DNA of 59,945 nucleotides from JBBSUQ01 sp964389755 (GCA_964389755.1 CAYMEW010000026.1:1-59945), one strand, 5' to 3'. Counted from the first letter of the stretch, positions 17,132-26,825 are shown. Made by a program: numbers and translations. Notes: generated from the sequence alone by a model not told the origin.

Positions 17132-18025
17132 CTAGTGTTCGTGAGTTTCCTGCTCTAAACCACAGTTTTCCGAATCGAGTTCGGTTTCAATCGTATAGTG
17201 TTCAAAATTGAATTCTTTCAGTACTTCTTTGATGCGGTTTTTCAATTGCAACAATTCGGAAAGGTGATGAATGTTATGCAACTTTACGTGCGTCGTGAAA
17301 ACGTGTCGCTGCCCGTCAAGAGACCAGATGTGCGTATGATGTAAGGAACGTACGTTTTCAATGTCCTGTAACTTTCGCTCGACCGTCGGCAGGTCTACTT
17401 CGCCGGGAACACCCTGCAGAAAGATAAAAAGCACTTCCCGGAGTCGCCGCACCACTCCCCACAGAATGTAAGCCGTAATAAATAACGACAATGCGGGATC
17501 GAGGTAATGAATGTCTTTGAATTTCAGAACGACCGAAACGATCAGCACGGCGGCCCAGCCGAGAACGTCTTCGAGCAGGTGCCAGGAAACTACTTTTTCA
17601 TTCAGTGTTTTTCCGCCGCTGAGTTTCCAGGCCGCGTAACCGTTTATTATAACACCAATAATGGCGAAGATGAGCATTCCGTCCGCATTGGAATGTTCGG
17701 GATGAAACAAGCGGTCGACGGCTTCCGAAATTACGTACACGGATCCGCCGATGAGGACCAGCGAATTGACAAGCGCTCCGAGTAACGACAGCCTGGAATA
17801 TCCGAAGGTAAAGCGATGCGAAGCGGATTTCCGGGATTTCCGGTCAAGATACCAGGAAAGTCCAAGTGAAAAGGTATCCCCAAGATCGTGGATCGCATCC
17901 GAAATGATGGCGATGCTATTTACATAGAACCCGCCGATGATCTCGAAGATCGTAAAACCCAGGTTTACCAGGAACGCGATTTTGAGATTCTTTCCCGAAT
18001 GATGATGTGCGTGATCGTGTGCCAT
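17132..18025 (-). CDS. Cation diffusion facilitator (CzcD-like metal exporter)
   Basis: A 297-residue inner-membrane CDF transporter that exports Zn2+ or similar divalent metals by proton antiport. It has a His-rich N-terminus (MAHDHAHHHSGK), six membrane helices, and metal sites in SDAIHDLGD (helix II) and HLLEDVLGW (helix V), both of HxxxD type. A cytoplasmic C-terminal domain holds TTHVKLHNIHHL and ends EQETHEH. Length is standard. It follows the eCIS ATPase gene by 59 bases; no functional link to the eCIS is implied. Confidence 0.92.
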   Translation of the reverse strand: MAHDHAHHHSGKNLKIAFLVNLGFTIFEIIGGFYVNSIAIISDAIHDLGDTFSLGLSWYLDRKSRKSASHRFTFGYSRLSLLGALVNSLVLIGGSVYVISEAVDRLFHPEHSNADGMLIFAIIGVIINGYAAWKLSGGKTLNEKVVSWHLLEDVLGWAAVLIVSVVLKFKDIHYLDPALSLFITAYILWGVVRRLREVLFIFLQGVPGEVDLPTVERKLQDIENVRSLHHTHIWSLDGQRHVFTTHVKLHNIHHLSELLQLKNRIKEVLKEFNFEHYTIETELDSENCGLEQETHEH

Positions 18026-18084
18026 GTTCTTCTATTAACAGAAAAAGACCATTGAAGTTTACGGACCGATGTCAGCATTCCGGA

Positions 18085-19428
18085 TCAGGCAAACATCTTA
18101 CCTTCTTTTACATATTCTTTCCGAATTCCTTCCAGCAGATGATCCATCCGGATCCGGTCACCATTTTCTTCTGCTGTTCTGAGGCAGGCAAACTGTACCA
18201 CATTAACAATATTCGCTCCGCTCAGGCTGTAGTTGCGAGCCAACGTTTCAAGAGAAACTTCTTTTTCCAACCCGATCCTCTTCGGCAGGTTGTCCGTCCA
18301 CAGCGCGAGCCGTTCGGTCGCACCCGGCATTTCAAACTCGATGATCGACTGAAAACGGCGCGTAAAGGCCGAATCCATGTTATTCTTCAGGTTGGAAGCC
18401 AGGATAACCAGCCCCGGATGAGACTCCACACGTTGCAGCAGATAAGATACTTCCTGGTTCGCATATTTATCGTGCGCATCTCTTACGGCGGTTCGCTTTC
18501 CGAAAATCGCGTCTGCTTCATCAAAGAACAGGATCCATTCTTTATTGATCGCCTTGTCGAAAAGTCGCGAAAGATTTTTCTCCGTTTCACCGATGTACTT
18601 CGAAACAACCAGGGAAAGGTCTACCCGGTATACATCCCGGCCTGTATATTTCCCGAGTAAGGAGGCCGTGAGGGTTTTACCGGTTCCCGGAGCGCCATAA
18701 AAAAGCACGCGGTATCCTGGTTTTATCTTCCCCTGTAAACCCCAGTCTTTCAGGATCAGGTCATTGTACTTCAGCCAACTCTCGATCTCACGGATCTGTT
18801 TGAGTGTCCTGGACGGGAGTACGAGGTTTTCCCATTCCAGTTCCGTTTCGATGCGTTTTGCCGGAAAGTTCGCTCCGAACTTCGGTTTATGTATTCTGCC
18901 TGTCAACGCCAGATCGGCATACTCTTCATCCAAAAGCAGGCGTCCGGAAGTGAGTGCATCTCCCGCAGGCGCATCGCCGATCGACAGGATTCCCGATCTT
19001 ATTAGCGACGATTCCGAGAGCAGGTAGTCTGTGACCATACGCCGATTAGCGAGGTCCAATCCGGCAAGCAGAAAGAGTAGTGTATTGAACGTCGGATACA
19101 GGATCTCGTGTTCCTTTCCGCGGAAAAGGGCCATTTCGGGAATCGACTGTCCCGGAGGGAGCAGAACGGACAGATTGCGCTCCATGTAATTCGGACGGAG
19201 GTGCGGAACTACTGCGAGTGCCAGGGCGATGGCATCGATATCATTTACAACTGCGAGTCGCGAAAAATCGTCCAGGAAATCCTGTGAAAGGTAGGCGTAT
19301 ACATCCGGGAAATCTCCGTCGTAATCGGCTTCTTTTAAAGATCTGACCCGGTGCGCCAGTACGGCATCCAGGAAGCCAAACAAATCCTCCCACGTGGAGG
19401 TTTCGGCGAAAAATCGTTTATCGATCAT
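18085..19428 (-). CDS. eCIS-associated AAA+ ATPase (Afp15-like)
   Basis: A protein of about 447 residues with one C-terminal AAA+ module. Walker A is GAPGTGKT, Walker B is WILFFDEADAIFG, an Arg-finger-type FTRRFQSIIEF follows, and sensor residues appear in ILASNLKNNMD. The N-terminal 200 residues are specific to eCIS ATPases. Such ATPases are required for particle assembly in Afp/PVC systems. Here it is the last gene of the locus, separated from the structural genes by the cargo cassettes. I choose MIDKRFFAETSTW at 19428; an ATG at 19455 in the same frame is the alternative. Confidence 0.88.
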   Translation of the reverse strand: MIDKRFFAETSTWEDLFGFLDAVLAHRVRSLKEADYDGDFPDVYAYLSQDFLDDFSRLAVVNDIDAIALALAVVPHLRPNYMERNLSVLLPPGQSIPEMALFRGKEHEILYPTFNTLLFLLAGLDLANRRMVTDYLLSESSLIRSGILSIGDAPAGDALTSGRLLLDEEYADLALTGRIHKPKFGANFPAKRIETELEWENLVLPSRTLKQIREIESWLKYNDLILKDWGLQGKIKPGYRVLFYGAPGTGKTLTASLLGKYTGRDVYRVDLSLVVSKYIGETEKNLSRLFDKAINKEWILFFDEADAIFGKRTAVRDAHDKYANQEVSYLLQRVESHPGLVILASNLKNNMDSAFTRRFQSIIEFEMPGATERLALWTDNLPKRIGLEKEVSLETLARNYSLSGANIVNVVQFACLRTAEENGDRIRMDHLLEGIRKEYVKEGKMFA

Positions 19429-19527
19429 GATTCTCAGGTTTAGGCCGGTGGCCACTAGTAAATATACGAAAAATGAAAATTGAAAATTCGCCTGGACAAT
19501 AATTATTATGAGCGCAGTGCGGTGGGT

Positions 19528-19797
19528 TCATCTGAAGGTTTTAAATGACCAGCTGCGAATAAGTGAATTCAAAAACTCCTTTGGGTTCATAACTTGTTTA
19601 CTTGCGAGAACTTGTGTTGAAGAACTCTCGCGGATATTATTTCTAAGAACCAAAGCTGACAAATAAAACTAGGAATTCCCGGAGGTTTCTTTATCGTAGG
19701 TATAACAGATTTCATGTTCAGAAATAAAAAGGCAATAATCATTATTTAAACAAGGTAAAATCCGCAATTTAGTAATGTCTTTTTTCAATTTCGTCAC
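19528..19797 (-). pseudogene. Interrupted small ORF, possible immunity-gene remnant
   Basis: A GTG at 19797 opens a frame (TKLKKDITKLRILPCLNNDY...) of 42 codons to a TAG at 19669-19671. The same frame stays open after this stop for 46 more codons to a TGA at 19528-19530. One nonsense change thus splits what would be a protein of about 90 residues. It lies 12 bases beyond the toxin-like fragment at 19810-20121, the position an immunity gene holds in the intact cassettes. No family recognised. The rest of 19456-19810 shows nothing else. Confidence 0.35.
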
Positions 19798-19809
19798 TTA
19801 TAAAAGTAA

Positions 19810-20121
19810 TTATATCTTTTTTTGCAATTTTCGTTTCGATGAATTACACTGAGCATGGTATCGATTCATTCGGATACCAGAATTTTCTGTATTCCCTTCT
19901 TGTGCAAGTACCTCTTTTAAAAACTTTGTTACATGTGAGCTAGACTGCACTTTTATTTGACATCTGACCCCGTTGGATATACAATCTTGACAAGCTTGTA
20001 CTGCCTTTTTCCAACTTGTACTTCCGATCACTAATGGTTTCATATCGGAAGCATTACCCCCCATTGCCTTTAAATCACCAATAAAAACAGAATTAAGGGA
20101 ACGAGTTTTTTTAGAATGTAT
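19810..20121 (-). pseudogene. Fragment of a displaced toxin C-terminus (tentative)
   Basis: An open frame without a convincing start, running from a stop at 20122-20124 to the TAA at 19810. It encodes about 103 residues, including GNASDMKPLVIGSTSWKKAV and CISNGVRCQIKVQSSSHVTK. An ATG at 20064 would give 84 residues. It follows the candidate immunity gene of the orphan cassette, is AT-rich and lacks any N-terminal or pre-toxin part. I read it as a decayed toxin tip, but I cannot name a domain, and it could be an unrelated small gene. Confidence 0.35.
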
Positions 20122-20146
20122 TTAGTTATTTTTACTTTACTACCAG

Positions 20147-20587
20147 TCAATGAGCAAGCCATTTATTAATGGGTTCATTTAGTCGAATAGATTCTCTAAC
20201 TATTTGAATTAGAGCTTTAATTATAAGCGCATATTCATCATTATCATAGTACCAATCGGGTAATGGTGCAAAAAGTTCATAAATATTGTCTTTAGCGTTG
20301 AGAATGAAATCAAGGAGAGAATTCAGGTATTCAATCCACTGAATTTTTATTTCAGCAGATGCTTCAATATAGTATTCGTCTTCGATTTCTACCTCAAATT
20401 CGTCTTCAAAATCAACAAAGACTTTTTGTAGAATTTCGGCTTCATGCTTCTTAAAACGGGCAAACAGTGAAAACAGCTTTTCAAGTTGACCATCAGGAAC
20501 TTTTATGCATGTTGAGTTTACAATCCATATGGATTCATTTTCGTCTAAATTAGCTTTATTCGATAATGAAAAATATTGGTATGTCAT
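20147..20587 (-). CDS. Candidate immunity protein of the orphan toxin cassette
   Basis: A 146-residue acidic, soluble protein (for example VDFEDEFEVEIEDEYYIEA) with no signal peptide. It starts four bases after the stop of the toxin cassette at 20592. The two other intact toxin tips in the locus are followed in the same way by a small gene 6-8 bases downstream. This position, the small size and the acidity are what is expected of an immunity protein that neutralises the toxin tip in the cytoplasm. No named family recognised, so the call rests on context. Confidence 0.6.
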   Translation of the reverse strand: MTYQYFSLSNKANLDENESIWIVNSTCIKVPDGQLEKLFSLFARFKKHEAEILQKVFVDFEDEFEVEIEDEYYIEASAEIKIQWIEYLNSLLDFILNAKDNIYELFAPLPDWYYDNDEYALIIKALIQIVRESIRLNEPINKWLAH

Positions 20588-20591
20588 AAAT

Positions 20592-21833
20592 TTAAAGGTT
20601 ATTGTTAATTAATTCTATTGTTTTATCAAGTAATACACCTTTACTAGCTCTTAATTGATTTCCTTGATTGTGTTCAGGACCAGGAGTTACGGATTCTACT
20701 ATAATCTTATCAATTGGTGTTCGTGTAAGATATTTTGTTTTAAAGGTATCTAAATTAACTTGAGTTCCGTTAATCACTACAACAACTTTATTAACTGATT
20801 TGTAGGTATTTGCAGCCCCACCAAAATGATATTTTAGATATTCTCTCATTGCCTCTAAATCCGAAGGTATAGAATTATAGTGTTTCAAGTGTTTTCTATC
20901 CTGTTTTGGTTCGAATTGCTTAGGAGATAGTTTAGCACTTACAATTTTTTCGACACTATTTCCACCCAACATAATAAAATCTAATTCAGCTTGTTTCCCT
21001 CCAATAAACTGACCTGAAGAACCAACAAATCTTAAGTGAACACCCTTTAACAGTGTAAAACCTCCTTCTTTCGCAAGTACTTCTAATCCCGGTGTTGCAG
21101 TTGATTCTACAATATCACCTGTTTGAAGTTTTCCGGTCAAATATTTCAAAGGATTTTTCCTATACAATTCAATATGTTTTTTCTCTTTGATTTGTTTTGC
21201 AAATAGAATGGCTGTTTTGTTTAGTTCCTGTAGTTCCGCTTCAGTAAATTCCACTTCTTTAGGACCAGGTAATGATGGATTAACTGTAGCGACTGGATGA
21301 TACAAATGATTGTTATCTTTCTCTAAGGTAAGGGATTTTAAATTATGCTTCTTTTTTATTTTAGGTAGCTTTTCCTTTATTTCTTCAACTGTTATGTTAT
21401 CCTTTTTTCTAATTTGCTGGACTTCATCTAAAGCTAATTGTAATGTTTGTTTATGTCCTTTTGGATCGTCCTTAAGATCTTTTTCTATTTCTTTATCAGT
21501 CACTTTCTTATCGTTTTTCTTTCCAATTCCAAGTTTACGCATCAACTTCCTACCGGCATTTCTAGCTTTTTTCAAAAGTTTGCTCACGGCTTTGTCGACC
21601 CGTTTGCGGATCTTCTTAAAAATGGCGGTGACTTTCTTGGAAAGCCCTCCCAGGCCGATGAGTTTAGCGAACAAGCCGATAACCAGTGCGATCAGTCTGG
21701 CAAGTCCCATCTCAATGGCTTTCGCTACTCCGGCTACGGAACCGGCTGCCAACGCAAGAATGGCTTCGGTAATGGCAGGAATGAGCATAATGGCCGATTC
21801 GACGAAGAATATGATCAGGTCTTTGATGGCCAT
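20592..21833 (-). CDS. Orphan polymorphic-toxin C-terminal cassette
   Basis: A 413-residue reading frame. Its first 118 or so residues (from MAIKDLIIFFVES through MRKLGIGKKN) repeat the hydrophobic/basic pre-toxin of the DUF4157 cargo almost exactly, at both DNA and protein level. Homology extends upstream of the ATG to about 21855 (GGFIKAI) and then breaks off, with an in-frame stop near 21892. The remainder (about residues 120-413) is a different toxin tip. It contains AELDFIMLGGNSVEKIVSAK, a pattern reminiscent of PD-(D/E)XK nuclease cores, followed by TPGPEHNQGNQLRASKG. It has no export or loading N-terminus, so it is probably a displaced cassette that can replace the tip of cargo 1 by recombination. 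Whether it is translated alone is unknown. Confidence 0.7.
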   Translation of the reverse strand: MAIKDLIIFFVESAIMLIPAITEAILALAAGSVAGVAKAIEMGLARLIALVIGLFAKLIGLGGLSKKVTAIFKKIRKRVDKAVSKLLKKARNAGRKLMRKLGIGKKNDKKVTDKEIEKDLKDDPKGHKQTLQLALDEVQQIRKKDNITVEEIKEKLPKIKKKHNLKSLTLEKDNNHLYHPVATVNPSLPGPKEVEFTEAELQELNKTAILFAKQIKEKKHIELYRKNPLKYLTGKLQTGDIVESTATPGLEVLAKEGGFTLLKGVHLRFVGSSGQFIGGKQAELDFIMLGGNSVEKIVSAKLSPKQFEPKQDRKHLKHYNSIPSDLEAMREYLKYHFGGAANTYKSVNKVVVVINGTQVNLDTFKTKYLTRTPIDKIIVESVTPGPEHNQGNQLRASKGVLLDKTIELINNNL

Positions 21834-21930
21834 GATGGCTTTGATGAAGCCGCCTATAAGGATTAGCCGAGAGATAAATAGCCGACCTTAATAAATATTC
21901 ATAAAATTTTTACGGAAATTGATACTACAA

Positions 21931-22446
21931 TCAATTCAATATTCTATTAATCGAATCAATATCTTCGAGCGTATCATTATACTCTGCCCTTACTAAGTCC
22001 GATTTTATAACATTTAATAGTTCAATCCAAGGGGCTTTAAAATCACTTTCTTGAATTCTAAGTTCAGAATGTATTGAATCCAAATTGTCCTGATCAATGA
22101 ACTCTCCATTACGTAGAACATAACCTTGATATATTGAAGGGGAAACAATAATAATATCACTTTCTCTATCAAATTCCCATTTGGCAGTAAAAGTGCTAGA
22201 CAGGAAAGAGACATTAAATTTCTCCTGCATAGAATCTATATCATTAATCAAATTTAATATGTCATTGAAAATGATCGATAAATCTGAATTAAAGTCCAAT
22301 ACAAAAATTAAGTCATTCCAAACAATTTTCAATTCATTTTCATAAGATGAGTAAATAGTTGCAATCGCCTCGGATATTGTTCTATCCTCGGAATTGCGAT
22401 TGTTTAGTACTCTCTGCTGTTGAATTTGTATATCAAACATATTCAT
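21931..22446 (-). CDS. Candidate immunity protein of the DUF4157 cargo
   Basis: A 171-residue acidic soluble protein (rich in Asp, Ile and Asn) without signal peptide or membrane helix. It starts six bases after the stop of the toxin tip at 22453. No family recognised. Its position between the tip of cargo 1 and the orphan cassette is that of a cognate immunity gene. The DNA is AT-rich compared with the eCIS structural genes. Confidence 0.6.
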   Translation of the reverse strand: MNMFDIQIQQQRVLNNRNSEDRTISEAIATIYSSYENELKIVWNDLIFVLDFNSDLSIIFNDILNLINDIDSMQEKFNVSFLSSTFTAKWEFDRESDIIIVSPSIYQGYVLRNGEFIDQDNLDSIHSELRIQESDFKAPWIELLNVIKSDLVRAEYNDTLEDIDSINRILN

Positions 22447-22452
22447 TAATAA

Positions 22453-23360
22453 TTAAAATATTTTTCCTGCTGTTCTACTATCAATTGGGAAACCGTGAAA
22501 GAACTTGTTATTCTTGTTTTTACGGATTCGAATTCTATCCGGCTTAGACTCAGTTCCATCATGGTAATATACAATTGAATTATTGCCCGCATTTATAGGT
22601 ACATCATGTATATCGTTATCTTTGAAAGTTGCTGCAATTTTACCTGCGTATTCTAGGTCTTCTTTATTACCCCATTTTCCAATTGGTAATGGTGCTCGAG
22701 GGGGTGATAGTTCGGTTGGTTTTTTAGCCCACATAATTCCATCATTCTTCTGCATTTTAATACCGTGTTTACCACCACCCTTGTAAATATTTTCTGGTTG
22801 TAAAGGTTTTACGCCGCTTAAATCTACGATTTTTATGGTCAGTTCAGATAGTTCTTTTAAGTCTTTTTCTATTTTAACTTTATCTTTATCACTATCTGCT
22901 AAACCGAACTGATTGTCCAAATCGCGCGCTAGTGTTAGCGCTCTTGTTTTAAGTGATTGATTAGAATTCGTGTCCTCTAAGGAAGTGATGAATGATTCAT
23001 AAAAAGTTTCTTTACTTCGTATTTTGAGTTGATAATCGTTTCCTTTTTTCTTTACTAATAAAACATGTGTACCATCAGTTTTCGTCGGCACAGATCGTGT
23101 AATTGAAGTTAAATTGAGTTTTTCATTACTTGAATTATCTTTTCCTTTCTGATTCTTCTTCCCAATTCCCAACTTCCTCATCAGCTGTCTGCCTTTCTTT
23201 TTGGCTTTGGTCAGCAGTTTCATGACGGCGCGGTTCACCCGCTTGCGGATCTTCTTGAAGATGGCGGTAACCTTTTTAGAAAGCCCTCCCAGGCCGATGA
23301 GTTTGGCGAACAAGCCGATAACCAGTGCGATCAGTCTGGCAAGTCCCATCTCAATGGCTT
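22453..23360 (-). CDS. C-terminal part of the DUF4157 eCIS cargo: pre-toxin end and toxin tip (5' end lost in gap)
   Basis: About 302 codons open into the assembly gap. The piece begins AIEMGLARLIALVIGLFAKL, the hydrophobic pre-toxin, then the basic KIRKRVNRAVMKLLTKAKKK and LMRKLGIGKKN. Next comes a variable tip of about 230 residues ending HGFPIDSRTAGKIF. The tip contains GGGKHGIKM, PIGKWGNKEDLEYAGKIA and NNSIVYYHDGTESKPDRIRI; I do not recognise its fold or activity. If the gap is filled with the 24 bases seen at the equivalent place in the orphan cassette, this piece joins in frame to 23461-26572 as one protein of about 1347 residues. Confidence 0.75.
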
Positions 23361-23460
23361 NNNNNNNNNNNNNNNNNNNNNNNNNNNNNNNNNNNNNNNN
23401 NNNNNNNNNNNNNNNNNNNNNNNNNNNNNNNNNNNNNNNNNNNNNNNNNNNNNNNNNNNN
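23361..23460. other. Assembly gap of 100 N inside a repeated pre-toxin
   Basis: Exactly 100 N. The left flank (to ATGGCTT at 23360) and right flank (from CTGCCAACGC at 23461) both match the orphan cassette at 21600-21840, where only 24 bases lie between the same two points. A round 100 is the usual placeholder for unknown size. Either 24 bases are really missing, or one or more whole cassettes collapsed here. Confidence 0.95.
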
Positions 23461-26400
23461 CTGCCAACGCAAGAATGGCTTCGGTAATGGCAGGAATGAG
23501 CATAATGGCCGATTCAACAAAGAAGACGATCAGGTCCTTGATAGCCATAATAGCTTTGATGAATCCTGCACCCGGAATAAGTAAGCTCAAAAGCCACTTG
23601 ATTCCCGCCTGGATAACCTGCACGATGAGCATGTCTTTGATGGCGTCGATGACGGTTTCTTTCAGGTCGGAAAACTTGTCTTTGAGGAATTCCCAGATGC
23701 CGTCGATCCCTTTGGTGGCAAAGGTTTTAAACATGTCGTAGCCGGACTCGAGTGCTTTGACCACCGGTTCCCCCATCAATTTCACCGCTTTCAGGCGGAT
23801 GTAGTCCCACCCCAGTCCAAGCACCTGTAAGACTAGGTTGAAAATACCGCTGAGGCTGAAAATATCTTTGGGCATCACAATGCCCATCGGTCCGAGCGAA
23901 CCGGTGAGCCATTCGAGCAGCCCGCCCAGCAGGTGATTTTGAATGTTGGCCTTAAAGGCGTCGATCCCTTTGCCGATGCCCTCGAAAAGATCTCCCATAA
24001 AGCCGATGGGGTCTGCCATGATTACCCCGATCACGCTCTTGATAGCTGAGAACAGGTTGACGATCATTTCTTTGAGTTTGAGAATCGTTTCGATCACTCC
24101 ATTGATGAAGCCGAGGGCGGCATCCACCAGTCCTTTGTTGGCTTCTTTCATTTCTTCGATACGCTCGTCCACTTCTTCCATGGCTGAAACGTATTCCTGT
24201 GCCAGTGTGTCGATCAGGGCCTCCTCGCGGCTGTTTACCTCATCGGTGAGTTCATCAAACTTTTCGTTGATCTCAGAAGCGGCTTCCCTGCCGAGGTGTT
24301 TTAAGTTTTTGGGAAGACTTTCCACGTAGGCGCCGACCTCTTTTTTCCCTTTTTCGATGCGAGCTTTTGCACGATTGAGTTCCCGGGCCACGAGGGTGGC
24401 AATGTTTGTGATGCCCTCTTCCATGGCCTCGACAAACTTTTCTTTTCCCTGAACAAAGTATTCGTTCACTTCATCGGGAAGCCCCATAAAGAGGTCTTTG
24501 GTCCAGCGCAGTCCGCCACCTATGCCACCGTAACGTTCAGCTTTGTAAAGCGCCATGCTCAGGGCCACGTAATCTTCGAACTTCCGCTTGGCAACTTTCG
24601 AGAAGTATTCGAATCGTTTGCTAACGGTTTCCTCGAGGGTATCAAGTATGCTGTTAACATCCCTTTTGGTGGTTTCGTAGATTACATTGATGTCGGAGGC
24701 GATGCGTTCGCGCTCCGAAGTATCTTTTTTGCCGGTCGCTTTTTGGTTTCCGAGCACTTTCGAGAAAGCTCCCGTACGGACCTGATGCATCCCCTGGAGT
24801 TGTTCCCGGCTTGCATTTTTGGTTTTTTCCGAAGTGGATTGCAGTGTACCTTCTTCCTGTTGTCGAAAGGTTTGCGGTGCACTTTTGGCATTTTCGTTTG
24901 CTTCTTTTTTACTGCCAAGTGCCTGCTGGAATTTTGGTTCTTCCGATTTTTCGAGTTGTCGGTCAGTCACTTCCGATTCGGCCATGCGCTGATCGATGGA
25001 GTCTGTTTGTTCTTTTAAGGGGGCATTGACTTCACTGTCACTTCGTTTTTTGGGAACCGCTTTCGAAGCATCCACTCCTTTGGGTTTCGGTCCGGCCTTT
25101 GGCGCCTTGAGTGTCTCGGCTTTCCGGGGTTTTACCGCCGCAGTGTTTGGTTTTTGGTCCGTAGTCGTAACCACCGGTCCGGCCGCCTTATCCGTTTGTT
25201 CACCAACATCGCCCACAGCCTCCTTATTGATTTCATCAATGTTGTTATTATTTTCAAAGTCGTCGGCCTCTTCCTGGTTTTCGGGTAACTGCATCGAGTC
25301 GATGCGCTCCATGAGTTTCGCTTTAAAGGCTTCGGCACTGAACGGTTGTGGTTCGGCCTGCTCCATTTCATCCACCTGTTCAGCCTGCGCAATGCTCTCC
25401 CGTTCGTTGGAGGGCGACTCCGCGGCATCCTGAGCGTCTTCTGAAAGTTCGCCTGCGGGTGCATGTTGTTCCTGGGAATCGGCGGTTTCTTCCACCTCCC
25501 CGATAAGTTCAGAGAATTCGGGATCCGCAAACGGATCGGCGATTTCTTTTTCGTTTGCGCCCTGTTCGGCGGTCGCCTCTTCACCTGCAGCACCACCTTC
25601 TGCGGGAAGCAAATTGCCTTTTACCTGAGGAAGAGGTTTTGCTACCTGCATTTCGCCCGAAGATGATGCTAACTGCGGAGAAGCATTATCAGCAGTTCGG
25701 GTTTCTTTTCTTTCGTTTACCAGGTTTTTATCCGCCGTTTGGGGCGTTGTAGCTCCCTGTTGCAGTGTATGTGTAAGTTCATGCGCCAGAAGAAACTTTC
25801 CCTCTCGACTTGTGGGATTGAACTTGCCTTCGTTGAAGTAAATGTCTCCTTTGCTAGTAAACGCTTTTGCTCCGAGTTGTCTGTTCATACCAACGGCATT
25901 CGGTCCTGTATGAATCCGGACATTGGAAAAATCGGCACTAAACCCACTTTCCATTTTCCCGCGCACTTCGGAAGGAAGCGGGCTTCCCTGTCCGCGTGAG
26001 TTTTTCAGCATAGTACTAACATCACCGGTATCTCCGGAAGAGTTTTGTAAAGACCGTTTTGTCTGAATGCGGTCTTCCTCTTTTAGTGCGACACTATCGT
26101 CACCTTCTCCCGGCGGTTCAGCACTGCCTTCCGATGGCTCACTCTCATCTTCTTTAAGTTGTGCAGATTCCTCATCCTCTTTCATTTGTACGGAATCTTC
26201 GTCTTCCATGCGCTGTATTGGCCCCACATGATCTGTCAGCCCGACTTTATCTTCCGTTCCGGAAATATCGCTTTCATCCGGCTGAGTTTCCTCTTTTCGC
26301 TGAATGTAGGGTGTCAGAACGGCGGAAATGGGTTTTTGCTGAACCGTATTTTCCATACGCGGCACCGGAACAGAAGTTGTCGGAGCCGTCGGTTGCGTTT

Positions 26401-26572
26401 CTGCATGCATATTCCGACTGTTTACGACCTGCTCGGCTGCACGGTCAGCTTCGACTTCGTGACGATCACCCGGTTCATTGATAAATAATTTGGGCTGTAC
26501 GGCATCTTTACCCCTGCTTCGGAAAGGAGTGGAAATGTGTTGTTGTTTTTCAGGTGATGCAGTTATTTTCAT
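23461..26572 (-). CDS. DUF4157 eCIS cargo, N-terminal part (polymorphic toxin carrier; 3' end in gap)
   Basis: About 1037 codons. Residues 1-22 hold HISTPFRSRG, shared with the other cargo. Residues 30-50 carry NEPGDRHEVEADRAAEQV, a usual companion of DUF4157. Residues 85-170 have repeats of the form (V/I/A)Q-x-K-E in acidic context. The DUF4157 domain lies at about 215-275 with HELTH (about residues 264-268), a zinc-protease-type HExxH. Then come a long charged low-complexity and coiled-coil stalk (about 280-800) and hydrophobic pre-toxin helices up to the gap. DUF4157 proteins are known as eCIS-associated cargo. I start at 26572 because MKITASPEKQQH aligns with the start of the second cargo; ATG 26599 is also in frame. 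Joined to 22453-23360 it would be about 1347 residues. Confidence 0.82.
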
Positions 26573-26825
26573 GTATACATGAGGATTTAACTCATTCAAA
26601 AAATATTCAATGCAGCCTGGAACACATTCATAAATTAGTAAGACCGGAAACCGGCATGTACAAGCAAATCCTGAATTTGCTCATTCAGCTAAGTATACCT
26701 TGCAAATGCAGCCTGGAAACAGCAGTTGTGAGGAAGTAGTGATGCTCCCGCGTGGGGTCGCATGTAAGCTAAAATAATAAAAAATAGAATGCGTCTGACA
26801 ATCGCACAAAAATTAATAAAGCTCT
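26573..26825. other. Intergenic stretch upstream of the DUF4157 cargo
   Basis: About 250 AT-rich bases with no gene I can support. A 14-base sequence (AATGCAGCCTGGAA) occurs twice, near 26609 and 26705, in the same orientation. A promoter for the DUF4157 cargo could lie here, but no exact TAnnTTTG element was found. Confidence 0.4.

Noticed and set aside
26609..26718. Pair of 14-base direct repeats as attachment sites
   Set aside because: Only 96 bases apart, with no integrase and nothing mobile between them.
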